Positions 20,182 to 29,151 of a stretch of 64,000 nt of DNA are shown here, piece after piece. The notes beneath the pieces were generated by a model, which was given only the letters and a program-made list of their open reading frames with translations, had not been told where the DNA came from and did no database searches. Within the stretch, counting starts at the first letter, position 1. Each line of letters opens with the position of its first letter. The position numbers were made by a program, and so were the translations under genes. Source of the stretch: Candidatus Hydrogenedentota bacterium (lineage in GTDB: Bacteria; Hydrogenedentota; Hydrogenedentia; Hydrogenedentales; JAEUWI01); the NCBI GenBank assembly GCA_019637335.1, contig JAHBVV010000020.1, forward strand, positions 62,001-126,000, written 5' to 3'.

Positions 20182-21105
20182 ATGGCGAAAACAGGATTCA
20201 TAGGCCGGCTTCGGGAGAAACTGGAGAAAAGCCGCGACAACCTCGTGGGAAACGTCAAGCGAGCGCTTGGGCGGCCATTCATTGACGACGAGGCGTTTGA
20301 CGCGCTCGAGGAAGTCCTTATCGGGGCCGATGTGGGCGTCGCCACCACGCTTAAAATCATCGAGGAAATGCGCGGCGCGGTCAAGGCCCGCCGGCTCACG
20401 GATTCGGAAGACCTGATCGCGCTGCTCAAGGAGGAGCTGACGGGGCTGCTGTCCGAGGGCAACCACGCGATTGACTGGTCGCGCCCGGGGAGCCCCCACG
20501 TGACCCTGGTCGCGGGCGTGAACGGGTCCGGCAAGACGACCACGACCGGCAAACTGGCCTCCAGGCTCATCGCCGACGGGCGAACGGTGCTGCTCGGCGC
20601 GGCGGACACGTTCCGCGCGGCGGCGACGGAGCAGCTCGCCATCTGGAGCGAGCGCACGGGCGCGGACCTGGTGCGCCTGAGCGATGGCGCGGATCCGGCC
20701 TCGGTGGCGTATGACGCGACGGACGCCGCGGTGGCGCGGAAGATAGACAATGTCCTCATCGACACGGCGGGCCGCCTGCACACCAAGGTGAATCTGATGG
20801 AGGAGCTGAAGAAGATCCAGCGGGTGGTGCGCAAGCGCATCCCCGACGCGCCGCACGAAGTCTTGCTGGTGCTCGACGCGACCACCGGCCAGAACGGGCT
20901 GGAGCAGGCGCGCCAGTTTACCCAGGCGCTCGATGTGACGGGCATAATCCTGACGAAACTGGATGGCACCGCCAAGGGGGGGATGGCCGTGGCGATCCAG
21001 CGCGAACTGGGCATCCCGATCAAGATGATTGGCATCGGCGAAAGCGTCGATGACCTGGATATGTTCGATGCCCGCGAGTTTGTTGAAGCCCTGTTCGCAC
21101 AATAG
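20182..21105 (+). CDS. ftsY: Signal recognition particle receptor FtsY
   Basis: An SRP-family GTPase that receives the Ffh-ribosome complex at the membrane for co-translational insertion. The ATG 20182 gives 307 residues, with GGAGAGG 13 bases upstream. The N domain covers about 1-95; the G domain has the P-loop GVNGSGKTT (112-120), DTFRAAA, DTAGRLHTK and TKLDGTAKGG. The acidic A domain of long FtsY proteins is missing, as in many bacteria. Downstream, 60 bases separate it from the GspE/PilB-like ATPase gene, and the three genes ftsY, ATPase and HDOD may form one transcript. Confidence 0.95.
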   Translation: MAKTGFIGRLREKLEKSRDNLVGNVKRALGRPFIDDEAFDALEEVLIGADVGVATTLKIIEEMRGAVKARRLTDSEDLIALLKEELTGLLSEGNHAIDWSRPGSPHVTLVAGVNGSGKTTTTGKLASRLIADGRTVLLGAADTFRAAATEQLAIWSERTGADLVRLSDGADPASVAYDATDAAVARKIDNVLIDTAGRLHTKVNLMEELKKIQRVVRKRIPDAPHEVLLVLDATTGQNGLEQARQFTQALDVTGIILTKLDGTAKGGMAVAIQRELGIPIKMIGIGESVDDLDMFDAREFVEALFAQ

Positions 21106-21165
21106 CGGCGCGGCGCCGTATACTTCCGCCGCAGGCCCTCGGGGGGAGGGTGAGAAACCAGCCAT

Positions 21166-23052
21166 ATGACGCCAGAAGCGCGTAACGAACAAACACGATC
21201 AGCCATCGGCGACGCGCTGATGGCCGCCGGGGCAATTACCGAAGAGCAGTTGGCGCGCGCGTTGCGCGTCCAGTCCCTGCTCGAAGATCCGCGCCAACTC
21301 GTGGATGTCCTGGTGGAGCTGGGATACGGGGAGCGGTCGGCGCTCAATGAAGCCATCACGCGCCAGGGGAAAAGCCTGCGGCTGGGGGATCTGTTGCTGG
21401 AGCAGGGCATCATCACCGCCGACGCGCTGGCGATGGGCTTGCAGTTGCAGCGGGAGAGCGGTCTCCGCCTGGGCGAGGCGCTAATCCAAATCGGCGCGAT
21501 TAACGAGCGCACCCTGTTGCGCAACGTGGCCCACCAGATGGGGGTCCCGTACATTGAGCCCAATATCAATATGATCGACCCCGAGTTGCTCCGGGGGCTC
21601 TCCCCGGATTACCTCCTCCGCTACCTATTCGTCCCCTTCATTCGCGGTGAAGACGGCATGCTCACGGTTGTGGTTTCCGAACTGGAATCCGATCCCACCC
21701 GGCAGGCCATCCGCGATATCTATCACCGGGACGTGCGTTACGCGCTGGGCCCGGCGGACGTGATCCGGCAGAGTATCGAAGACATACGGCACCGGCGGAA
21801 TATTGGGGAAGGAGCGGAGGCCGGGGCGCCGGACCGCGCCGAGGACACCATCGTTCCCATTCTCAATCACCTCATACAGGAGGCGATCGAAGATGGCGCC
21901 AGCGATATTCACATCGAGCCCATGGCGGATGTGGTCCGTATCCGATACCGCATCGACGGCGTCCTGGTCTACAAGACGGATCTGCCCAAGGATCTGCTGG
22001 TGAAGCTCATATCCCGGCTCAAGATTCTGGCGGAACTGAACATCGCCGAACACCAGCGCCACCAGGGGGGTCGATTCCAGATCGAGCACAAGGAGCGCGA
22101 GGTGGACCTGCGCCTGTCCATCTACGTGACCGTTCACGGCGAATGCGCGGTGATGCGCATCCTGAACCGCGAGATGGCGCTCGTCACGCTCGAAAAGCTG
22201 GGGATGGCCCCGAGCATGCTGGCGCGCTACCGGGACGACGTGCTGCACTCGCCCACCGGCGTCGTGCTGTACACGGGGCCGACGGGATCGGGGAAGACGA
22301 CGACCCTGTACAGCAGTATCGCGTACTGCAATAATATCCATACGAAGATCATCACGGCGGAGGACCCGGTCGAGTTCACGATCGAGGGGATCATCCAGTG
22401 CACGATCCACGAGAAGATCGGGCGCACGTTCCACTCGACGCTCCGCGAAATCGTGCGGCAGGATCCAGACATCATTGTCATGGGGGAGATCCGGGACAAG
22501 GAGTCCGCCGAAGTCGCTATCCAGGCGGCGCTGACGGGCCACAAGGTCTATTCGACGTTCCACACCGAAGACACCATTGGCGGCCTCCTGCGCCTGATCG
22601 ATATGGACATCGAGACGTTTCTCATCTCCTCCACCGTGGTTTCCGTTGTCGCGCAGCGCCTGCTCCGCCGCATCTGCGACCATTGCAAGGCGCCCTACGT
22701 CCCTACGGCGAAGGAAGCCAACGCGGTCGGGCTGCCGCTCGAGGATTTGCGGCGGCACGAGTACATGCGCGGCCGGGGCTGCAATCGCTGCGCGCATACC
22801 GGCTACCGGGGACGGATCGGCGCCTACGAACTGCTGGTCCTGAATGAGCCGGTCAAGGAGGCCATTCTTGCGAAGAAACCGGCGCACACGATCCGGCAGT
22901 TGAGCGTGGAAACGACGGGGTTGATCAGCATGCGGGAAGACGCCTGCGCCAAGGTGGTACGGGGGCATACGACGTTTGAAGAAGTGTTGCGCCATACGCC
23001 GCGGACCTTTTCCGTGCGCCCCCTGCGCAATATCCTGGCAATGTCCGAATAG
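21166..23052 (+). CDS. GspE/PilB/MshE-type secretion or pilus assembly ATPase
   Basis: A hexameric ATPase that powers type II secretion or type IV pilus extension. The product has 628 residues from ATG 21166, preceded by GGGGGAGGG at a rather long spacing. Two N-terminal GspE/MshE_N-like repeats (LLEQGIITADALAMGLQLQ, LGEALIQIGAINERTLLR) precede the motor domain. Walker A GPTGSGKTTTLY is near residue 370, followed by the Asp box EDPVEF, Walker B IIVMGEIRD and the His box TGHKVYSTFHTED. A C-terminal zinc finger (CDHC ... CNRC) is that of GspE/PilB. There are no platform-protein or pilin genes nearby, so the machine it serves is encoded elsewhere. MshE_N-type domains can bind cyclic di-GMP; whether this one keeps the motif was not resolved. 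Confidence 0.9.
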   Translation: MTPEARNEQTRSAIGDALMAAGAITEEQLARALRVQSLLEDPRQLVDVLVELGYGERSALNEAITRQGKSLRLGDLLLEQGIITADALAMGLQLQRESGLRLGEALIQIGAINERTLLRNVAHQMGVPYIEPNINMIDPELLRGLSPDYLLRYLFVPFIRGEDGMLTVVVSELESDPTRQAIRDIYHRDVRYALGPADVIRQSIEDIRHRRNIGEGAEAGAPDRAEDTIVPILNHLIQEAIEDGASDIHIEPMADVVRIRYRIDGVLVYKTDLPKDLLVKLISRLKILAELNIAEHQRHQGGRFQIEHKEREVDLRLSIYVTVHGECAVMRILNREMALVTLEKLGMAPSMLARYRDDVLHSPTGVVLYTGPTGSGKTTTLYSSIAYCNNIHTKIITAEDPVEFTIEGIIQCTIHEKIGRTFHSTLREIVRQDPDIIVMGEIRDKESAEVAIQAALTGHKVYSTFHTEDTIGGLLRLIDMDIETFLISSTVVSVVAQRLLRRICDHCKAPYVPTAKEANAVGLPLEDLRRHEYMRGRGCNRCAHTGYRGRIGAYELLVLNEPVKEAILAKKPAHTIRQLSVETTGLISMREDACAKVVRGHTTFEEVLRHTPRTFSVRPLRNILAMSE

Positions 23053-23093
23053 CTCTAATGCGGGCGCCGGGCGGCGTCCGGGAATTGTGAAAA

Positions 23094-24122
23094 ATGACCG
23101 CATGCCCTTTCTGTGAGAGCCCTGTACCCGAGGATCAGTTGCCTGGAGACGGCCCCGGGCTGGCAGTCTGTGTGCACTGTTTCAATCCGCTCCGCCTGAG
23201 CTGGAGCGACGGCGGCTTCGAGGCTACCCGTCTTTCGGATCATCGGGATATGCGCCGGAACAGCGGCCCGGACACCATTGCCGGAGCGATTCTGGCGCAG
23301 GCCGGCCCCGCGCTCCAGCAACTGCCCGTCCTGCCCGAGATCTCCCAGCGGATTCTTACGCTGCTCCGCGATCCGGAATTCGGCATGCCCGAACTGGCCG
23401 GTATGATTCGCGAGGATCCCGCGATCGCGCTCGCAATTATGAAGCAAGCGAACAGCGCCGCGTTCGGCGGCCTGAGCCCGATCAAGGACCTGAATGGGGC
23501 CTGCGCGCGCCTCGGCATGCGCAATGTCGCGAACACGGTGCAGATCGTGGCGAACCAGCGGTTGTTTGTCGCGGGCAACCCGCGCGTGAAGATCACGATG
23601 CAGTTGCTCTGGCGCCACTCCGTGGCGGCGGCCTACTGCGCAGGCCAGATCGCGCGCCTCACCCTGGCGCCCGATCCGGAGGCGGTCTTTCTGGCGGGGC
23701 TGGTGCACGACGCGGGCAAGTTGTTTCTGCTTCAAGCGGTCGGCAACCCCGAGATCGGCGTGCTGCGTGACGTGGAGGACAATCCCGAGCTGTTTCGCGA
23801 GATCCTGGACAGCATGCACCCGCTGTTCGGGCTGCTGGTATGCCAGGCGTGGACGCTGCCTGCCGAATTCCGGGCTGCGGCGTTCTTTCATCACCGCCCG
23901 GAGCAATGCCCCGAAGCCGACTGGCTGCCCCTGGTCCACACCGTCGCTCTGGCCAACACCATCGTCCGCGTGGAGGGATACGGCATGTACCCCGCCGGTG
24001 CGGACACCTTCCTGGCGTCCCACCCGTCGACCCAATACCTTGGCCTTTCCGATATCAAGTTGGCGATGCTTCGGGTAGACCTGCGCGACGCGCTGGAGGC
24101 CCTTTTCGACGCCACCTCCTGA
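23094..24122 (+). CDS. HDOD-domain signalling protein with N-terminal zinc ribbon
   Basis: A 342-residue cytoplasmic protein from ATG 23094, preceded by a weak GGAATTGTGA. Residues 4-29 form a zinc ribbon (CPFC ... CVHC). Residues about 65-290 form an HDOD domain (LPVLPEISQRILTLLRDPE, SAAFGG, LGMRNVANTVQIVAN, HDAGKL), a helical module related to HD phosphohydrolases that usually acts as a signalling platform. The HDAGK sequence is kept, but other metal ligands of active HD enzymes are not evident. It follows the pilus-type ATPase gene by 41 bases and probably shares its transcript; HDOD proteins often influence motility and cyclic di-GMP signalling, which fits that partner. Confidence 0.85.
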   Translation: MTACPFCESPVPEDQLPGDGPGLAVCVHCFNPLRLSWSDGGFEATRLSDHRDMRRNSGPDTIAGAILAQAGPALQQLPVLPEISQRILTLLRDPEFGMPELAGMIREDPAIALAIMKQANSAAFGGLSPIKDLNGACARLGMRNVANTVQIVANQRLFVAGNPRVKITMQLLWRHSVAAAYCAGQIARLTLAPDPEAVFLAGLVHDAGKLFLLQAVGNPEIGVLRDVEDNPELFREILDSMHPLFGLLVCQAWTLPAEFRAAAFFHHRPEQCPEADWLPLVHTVALANTIVRVEGYGMYPAGADTFLASHPSTQYLGLSDIKLAMLRVDLRDALEALFDATS

Positions 24123-24141
24123 ACGCGCCGGGCCGATCCGT

Positions 24142-24170
24142 TTGAATCGCTTCGGGGCGCGCGCTACAAT
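24142..24170 (+). promoter_or_regulatory. Sigma70 promoter of cysS
   Basis: TTGAAT (24142-24147), a 17-base spacer and TACAAT (24165-24170) form a near-consensus promoter 54 bases upstream of the ATG. Confidence 0.65.
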
Positions 24171-24223
24171 ACCGGTCGTCCCCTCCGCATCCCCTAATCC
24201 TTGTCAAATGAAAGAGATAGCGC

Positions 24224-25624
<1,401 letters not shown>

Positions 25625-25653
25625 TCCCGGAGGCGCGCTGCCGCCCGGCGGAT

Positions 25654-25681
25654 GGAACCTTTCCGGCGCACCCGGGTTCAA
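25654..25681 (+). promoter_or_regulatory. Possible ECF-type promoter of the sigma operon
   Basis: GGAACC (25654-25659) resembles the -35 of many ECF sigma factors; 16 bases later stands GTTCAA. Its place 28 bases before the sigma gene would suit autoregulation, but the -10 is not diagnostic. Confidence 0.25.
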
Positions 25682-25708
25682 CTCTGTGACAGAGAGGTTC
25701 GCCCCCGC

Positions 25709-26275
25709 ATGAGGGAACTCGATGACTGGGCGCTTGTAGAGCGGGCGCAATCCGGAAACAGCGATGCGTTTGCCCTGATCGTGCGGCGGTATCAGGGACC
25801 CGTCGTGCACTTTTGCTACCGTATGGTCGGTTCCCGGCAGGATGCCGAGGATATTGCGCAGGAGGCTTTCCTGCGGGTCTACCGCTATCTGGGCCGCCTG
25901 CGCCCGGAAGCCCGGTTTTCCACCTTCCTCTTCGGGATCGCGCGCAATCTGGCGCTCAATCACCTGCGGGATGCGCGCCGGCGCGGCCGGGACCGGGCGC
26001 AGCCCCTGGACGCGCGCCCCGATGTGGAATCGCGCTACGGGCGCCCCGCGCACGACGCCGAGGCAAGCGAAACCGGCGCGCGCATCGCCGCCGCGCTGGC
26101 GCAGCTCAGCCCCGAGCACCGGATGGCCGTCCATCTGCGCGAAATCGAAGGTCTGGACTACGCGGACATCGCCCGGATCATGCGGTGCCGGCCGGGCACG
26201 GTGAAAAGCCGCCTGGCCCGCGCGCGCGACCAGTTGCGGCGGCTGATCCTCGAACAGGAGAGTGACGCACCATGA
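25709..26275 (+). CDS. ECF-family RNA polymerase sigma factor
   Basis: A 188-residue group IV sigma factor that redirects RNA polymerase to a stress regulon. The ATG 25709 has AGAGAGG about 11 bases upstream; a longer frame from 25652 lacks a good site. Region sigma2 (about 5-75) contains the RNA-polymerase-binding DAEDIAQEAFLRVYRYL and the promoter-melting FSTFLFGIARNLALNHLRD. Region sigma4 (about 125-180) has LSPEHRMAVHLREIEGLDYADIARIMRCRPGTV (split: LSPEHRMAVHLREIEGL and YADIARIMRCRPGTVKSR). The stop overlaps the ATG of the anti-sigma gene (ATGA), a sign of translational coupling. This follows the normal sigma/anti-sigma arrangement. Confidence 0.92.
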   Translation: MRELDDWALVERAQSGNSDAFALIVRRYQGPVVHFCYRMVGSRQDAEDIAQEAFLRVYRYLGRLRPEARFSTFLFGIARNLALNHLRDARRRGRDRAQPLDARPDVESRYGRPAHDAEASETGARIAAALAQLSPEHRMAVHLREIEGLDYADIARIMRCRPGTVKSRLARARDQLRRLILEQESDAP

Positions 26276-26922
26276 AGTCCCCCCACGTTCTGCGGGAATT
26301 GAGCGCCTATATCGACGGCGAGGCGCGCAACCCGGATCGCATAGCCCGGCATCTGCAATCCTGCCCGGACTGCGCCCGCCGCCACCTCGACCTGCTGAAG
26401 ATCGCCTACCAGATCCGCGGCTTGGAGGGGCCGGCTGTCTCCGCCGGCTTTGAGGGCCGGGTGGTCGCGCGGGCGGCGGAACCGCAGGAGCGTGAGATTT
26501 CGTGGCTCTGGGCCGGAGGCCACCCCCTCGTGGCGTGTGCGGCCATCTTCGCGGTGATCGCGGGTGTCGCGGCCTTCAACACCATGCGCGCGGATGCGCC
26601 GCCCCGGATCGGGGCCGAGTTGGCGCCCGCGCTGAACCCGGCCTGGCGCGAAGACGAGCCGGTGGTGGCGGCGCTGGCGCACCTGCTGGAGACCGGGGCC
26701 CCCACGGATCTTTTCGCGGCCTTCGATGGCGTGGAAGACGAGCTTCCGGACCGCGGCGACGTTCCGCTGGAGGAGGTATTGGATATGTTGGCGGAAGGCG
26801 CGATTGGCGGCGGCGGCGCGGAGGAGGCGTATGCGGGGTTTGGCGCGCCGCTCGATGACCTGGTGGAATTGGATCGGCGCGTGTTGGCCGATATGCTGGA
26901 AGAATACAGAGGCGAGGTGTGA
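26272..26922 (+). CDS. Membrane anti-sigma factor with zinc-finger (ZAS) motif
   Basis: A 216-residue single-pass membrane protein overlapping the sigma gene by four bases. Residues 27-34 give the HxxxCxxC zinc anti-sigma motif (HLQSCPDC), which binds and silences the ECF sigma factor. A membrane segment lies near 84-106 (PLVACAAIFAVIAGVAAF), and the last 110 residues face the periplasm; they are acidic and helical. Release of the sigma factor would follow proteolysis or a change in this outer part. It is followed after one base by the gene for a small periplasmic helical protein, a likely third component of the signalling route. Confidence 0.9.
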   Translation: MKSPHVLRELSAYIDGEARNPDRIARHLQSCPDCARRHLDLLKIAYQIRGLEGPAVSAGFEGRVVARAAEPQEREISWLWAGGHPLVACAAIFAVIAGVAAFNTMRADAPPRIGAELAPALNPAWREDEPVVAALAHLLETGAPTDLFAAFDGVEDELPDRGDVPLEEVLDMLAEGAIGGGGAEEAYAGFGAPLDDLVELDRRVLADMLEEYRGEV

Positions 26923-26923
26923 A

Positions 26924-27577
26924 ATGAACATCGGGCGTTTATTGCAGATCGTGTTGCCGGCGCTCCTGCTGTTGCTGGCGGGGCCCGTGTTGGCTCAGCC
27001 GGAAGGCGGGGCACAGGAAGACGGGAGCGCGGCGCGGCGCGCGCAGGCGCAGGAGTCGCGAAAGCTGCTGGAAGAGGTGCTGATGGCGCGGCTCTCGCGG
27101 GACCTGGCGCTGGAAGAGGGCCAGACGGTCGTGCTGGTCAAGCGCCTGGCCGAGTTTCGCGAGCGGGCGGCGGGATTCCGCCGGGATCGCATGCAGTTGA
27201 TGCGGTCGCTCAAGCAGGCGGTGCGCGAGAGCCAGGATGAGGGCGCGATCACGGCCCTGCTCGAGCAGATCGCGGAGCACGACGAGGCCGCGTTCCGCGC
27301 GCGCCAGGAGGTGCTGGACGTGGAGGGCCTCGATCTGACGGCGTGGCAGCAGGCCCGGCTGCTTATCTTCGTAAACGAATTTGAAGCCGACATGCGGCGC
27401 CTGCTCAACCAGGCGCAGGAGCGCCGATCGCAGGCGATCCAGCGTGGCCAGATGCGCGGCGGGCCGGATCGCGAGCGGGGCGCCCGCGGGCCCGGCGAAT
27501 CCGCGGAGGGGGAGGATACGGAGCCGGACGAGGGCAACACGGGTCCCGCCGGAGGCGGAGGAACGGAAACCCCCTGA
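26924..27577 (+). CDS. Periplasmic helical protein, Spy/CpxP-like, in the sigma operon
   Basis: The 217-residue product from ATG 26924 has a signal peptide (MNIGRLLQIVLPALLLLLAG, cleaved near VLA-QP). The mature part is almost wholly helical and rich in Arg/Glu (LLEEVLMARLSRDLALEEGQ, AEFRERAAGFRRDRMQLMRS), reminiscent of Spy/CpxP/ZraP periplasmic chaperone-sensors, although no LTxxQ repeat is clear. The last 45 residues are a disordered Gly/Glu/Pro tail. It begins one base after the anti-sigma stop, so it is surely in the same operon and may report envelope stress to the anti-sigma factor. Family assignment is tentative. Confidence 0.65.
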   Translation: MNIGRLLQIVLPALLLLLAGPVLAQPEGGAQEDGSAARRAQAQESRKLLEEVLMARLSRDLALEEGQTVVLVKRLAEFRERAAGFRRDRMQLMRSLKQAVRESQDEGAITALLEQIAEHDEAAFRARQEVLDVEGLDLTAWQQARLLIFVNEFEADMRRLLNQAQERRSQAIQRGQMRGGPDRERGARGPGESAEGEDTEPDEGNTGPAGGGGTETP

Positions 27578-27679
27578 TTTTCCGGGGAAACGGCCTCGCG
27601 CTATGCTGGCGCGTCGCGGCGCGGGTATGGTACCATCCACGCTCGTTTGCAGCAAAGGCCTTTTCTTCTGGAGTTTCCG

Positions 27680-28474
27680 TTGGATTACATTAAAGCATTC
27701 ATTTTGGCGGTGGTGGAAGGTGTGACGGAGTTCCTTCCGGTCAGCAGCACCGGCCACCTTATTCTTGTCGAGTCGCTCCTGGCGATGGGCGACGACCCGA
27801 GCTTTACGGCGACGTTTATCGTCATTATCCAGTTGCCCGCGATTCTCTCGGTCTGTGTTTATTTTCGCAAGACCTTGTGGCCGTTTGAGGGCGGGTCGCT
27901 CGATCCCGCCACGGTGACCCTCTGGACGAAGGTGGTCGCCGCGTTTCTTCCGGCCGCCGTGCTCGGTTTCCTGCTCGACGATTTCATCGAGACGCTGTTC
28001 GACGACCTGGTGGTGGCGGCCGCGCTGATCGTGGGCGGTATCGTGCTCATCGTCATCGAGCAGCGGAAGCACCAGGGGGCGACCGACACGATCGCGGCGC
28101 TGACGTACCGGCAGGCCGTGGGGATAGGCTTCATTCAGTGCCTGGCGATGATCCCGGGGACATCCCGATCCGGCGCAACCATCATCGGGGGCCTGCTGCT
28201 TGGCGCGAGCCGCCCCGTTGCCGCGGAGTTTTCGTTCTTTCTCGCCATTCCCACGATGCTTGGGGCGACGGCCTACAAGCTGGTGAAGAGCGGATTCGCC
28301 TTCACATCGCACCAGTGGGCGCTGATCGCGGTGGGCTCGGTGGTGTCCTTTCTGGTGGCGTACGCGGTAATTGCGATGTTCATGGCCTACATCCGCCGCC
28401 ACACCTTTGTGGCGTTTGGGGTATACCGTATCGTTCTGGGGTTGATCGTCCTTCTGGTTCTATACGTGCTCTAG
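27680..28474 (+). CDS. uppP: Undecaprenyl-diphosphate phosphatase (UppP/BacA)
   Basis: Recycles undecaprenyl diphosphate to the monophosphate lipid carrier used for peptidoglycan and exopolysaccharide. I choose a TTG start at 27680 (giving MDYIKAFILAVVEG), with GGAG 6-7 bases upstream; this matches the family's N-terminus, whereas the ATG-type frame from 27647 adds eleven unrelated residues. The 264-residue length is typical. Both conserved motifs are present: EGVTEFLPVSSTGHL and PGTSRSGATI. Eight hydrophobic segments span the inner membrane. Location just upstream of the sugar-phosphate transferases suits a role in lipid-carrier supply to them. Confidence 0.95.
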   Translation: MDYIKAFILAVVEGVTEFLPVSSTGHLILVESLLAMGDDPSFTATFIVIIQLPAILSVCVYFRKTLWPFEGGSLDPATVTLWTKVVAAFLPAAVLGFLLDDFIETLFDDLVVAAALIVGGIVLIVIEQRKHQGATDTIAALTYRQAVGIGFIQCLAMIPGTSRSGATIIGGLLLGASRPVAAEFSFFLAIPTMLGATAYKLVKSGFAFTSHQWALIAVGSVVSFLVAYAVIAMFMAYIRRHTFVAFGVYRIVLGLIVLLVLYVL

Positions 28475-28508
28475 ATCCGGCCGCTCCGGCCGCGGGAGTG
28501 TACGCGAG

Positions 28509-28955
28509 ATGTCCGGGTATTCAAGCGAGATAGCCAGGTACCAGCTTATTGCCTTCGCGATAGCCGCCGCGCCGCCCGTCTACATGCTGGTAATCCTGGT
28601 TATGAAGCTCTCGGGCGCCCTGCCGGAGAACGGCTTCGTCGAGTTTCCGGCGGACATTGCGCCGCTGATATCGCTCGCCCTGCTCGGCGCCGGCGTCGTG
28701 GCCCCGCTCACGTCCTTCTTCCTCAAGCCCGTTCTGATGGCGCGGCAGCGCCAGTCCAGTACGCCGCCGGGGCGCTTTCACGTGGCGCTGGTATCGATGG
28801 CGCTGTCGGAGTCCGGGGCCGTGCTGGGACTGGTATTGATGCTGATGACCGGCAACCTTCTCTACGGCGGCCTGCTCTGCGGTCTCTCCTTCGCCATAAC
28901 CTGTTTTCATATTCCCGGCCGCCACTGGCTCGCGTTCGGCGGCGCAACGCAATAA
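28509..28955 (+). CDS. Four-helix membrane protein of unknown function, F/V-ATPase c-like motif
   Basis: A 148-residue integral membrane protein from ATG 28509 with four predicted membrane segments. Segments 1 and 2 are about residues 10-33 and 48-72; segments 3 and 4 cover about 92-112 and 114-134. The third contains VALVSMALSESGAVLGLVLM, whose buried Glu in an ALSE-GAVLGL context resembles rotor-ring c subunits, though length and spacing differ and no ATP synthase genes are near. It lies 34 bases after uppP on the same strand and could share its transcript. I do not assign a function. Confidence 0.6.
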   Translation: MSGYSSEIARYQLIAFAIAAAPPVYMLVILVMKLSGALPENGFVEFPADIAPLISLALLGAGVVAPLTSFFLKPVLMARQRQSSTPPGRFHVALVSMALSESGAVLGLVLMLMTGNLLYGGLLCGLSFAITCFHIPGRHWLAFGGATQ

Positions 28956-29002
28956 CAGACCCACCCGCGCGGCGGGATCGCCGCCGAATGCCGGTAACCA
29001 TT

Positions 29003-29032
29003 TTGACACGGTGGGCGTAGCGGCGCTACAGT
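29003..29032 (+). promoter_or_regulatory. Sigma70 promoter of the exopolysaccharide transferase genes
   Basis: A perfect TTGACA (29003-29008), 18 bases, and TACAGT (29027-29032). The first start codon is 120 bases downstream, giving a leader of about 110 bases. Confidence 0.65.
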
Positions 29033-29151
29033 ATGGGCGAGGAGCGTGGCCAGCAGGGGAGGATCTCGCCGCCTGTCGTAATTTCCTCCTGTACGGCTTT
29101 CCCGGTCGCGCGCCGTTCGTCAATCTCATCGTGCTCAGCAGGAGGTTTGAG

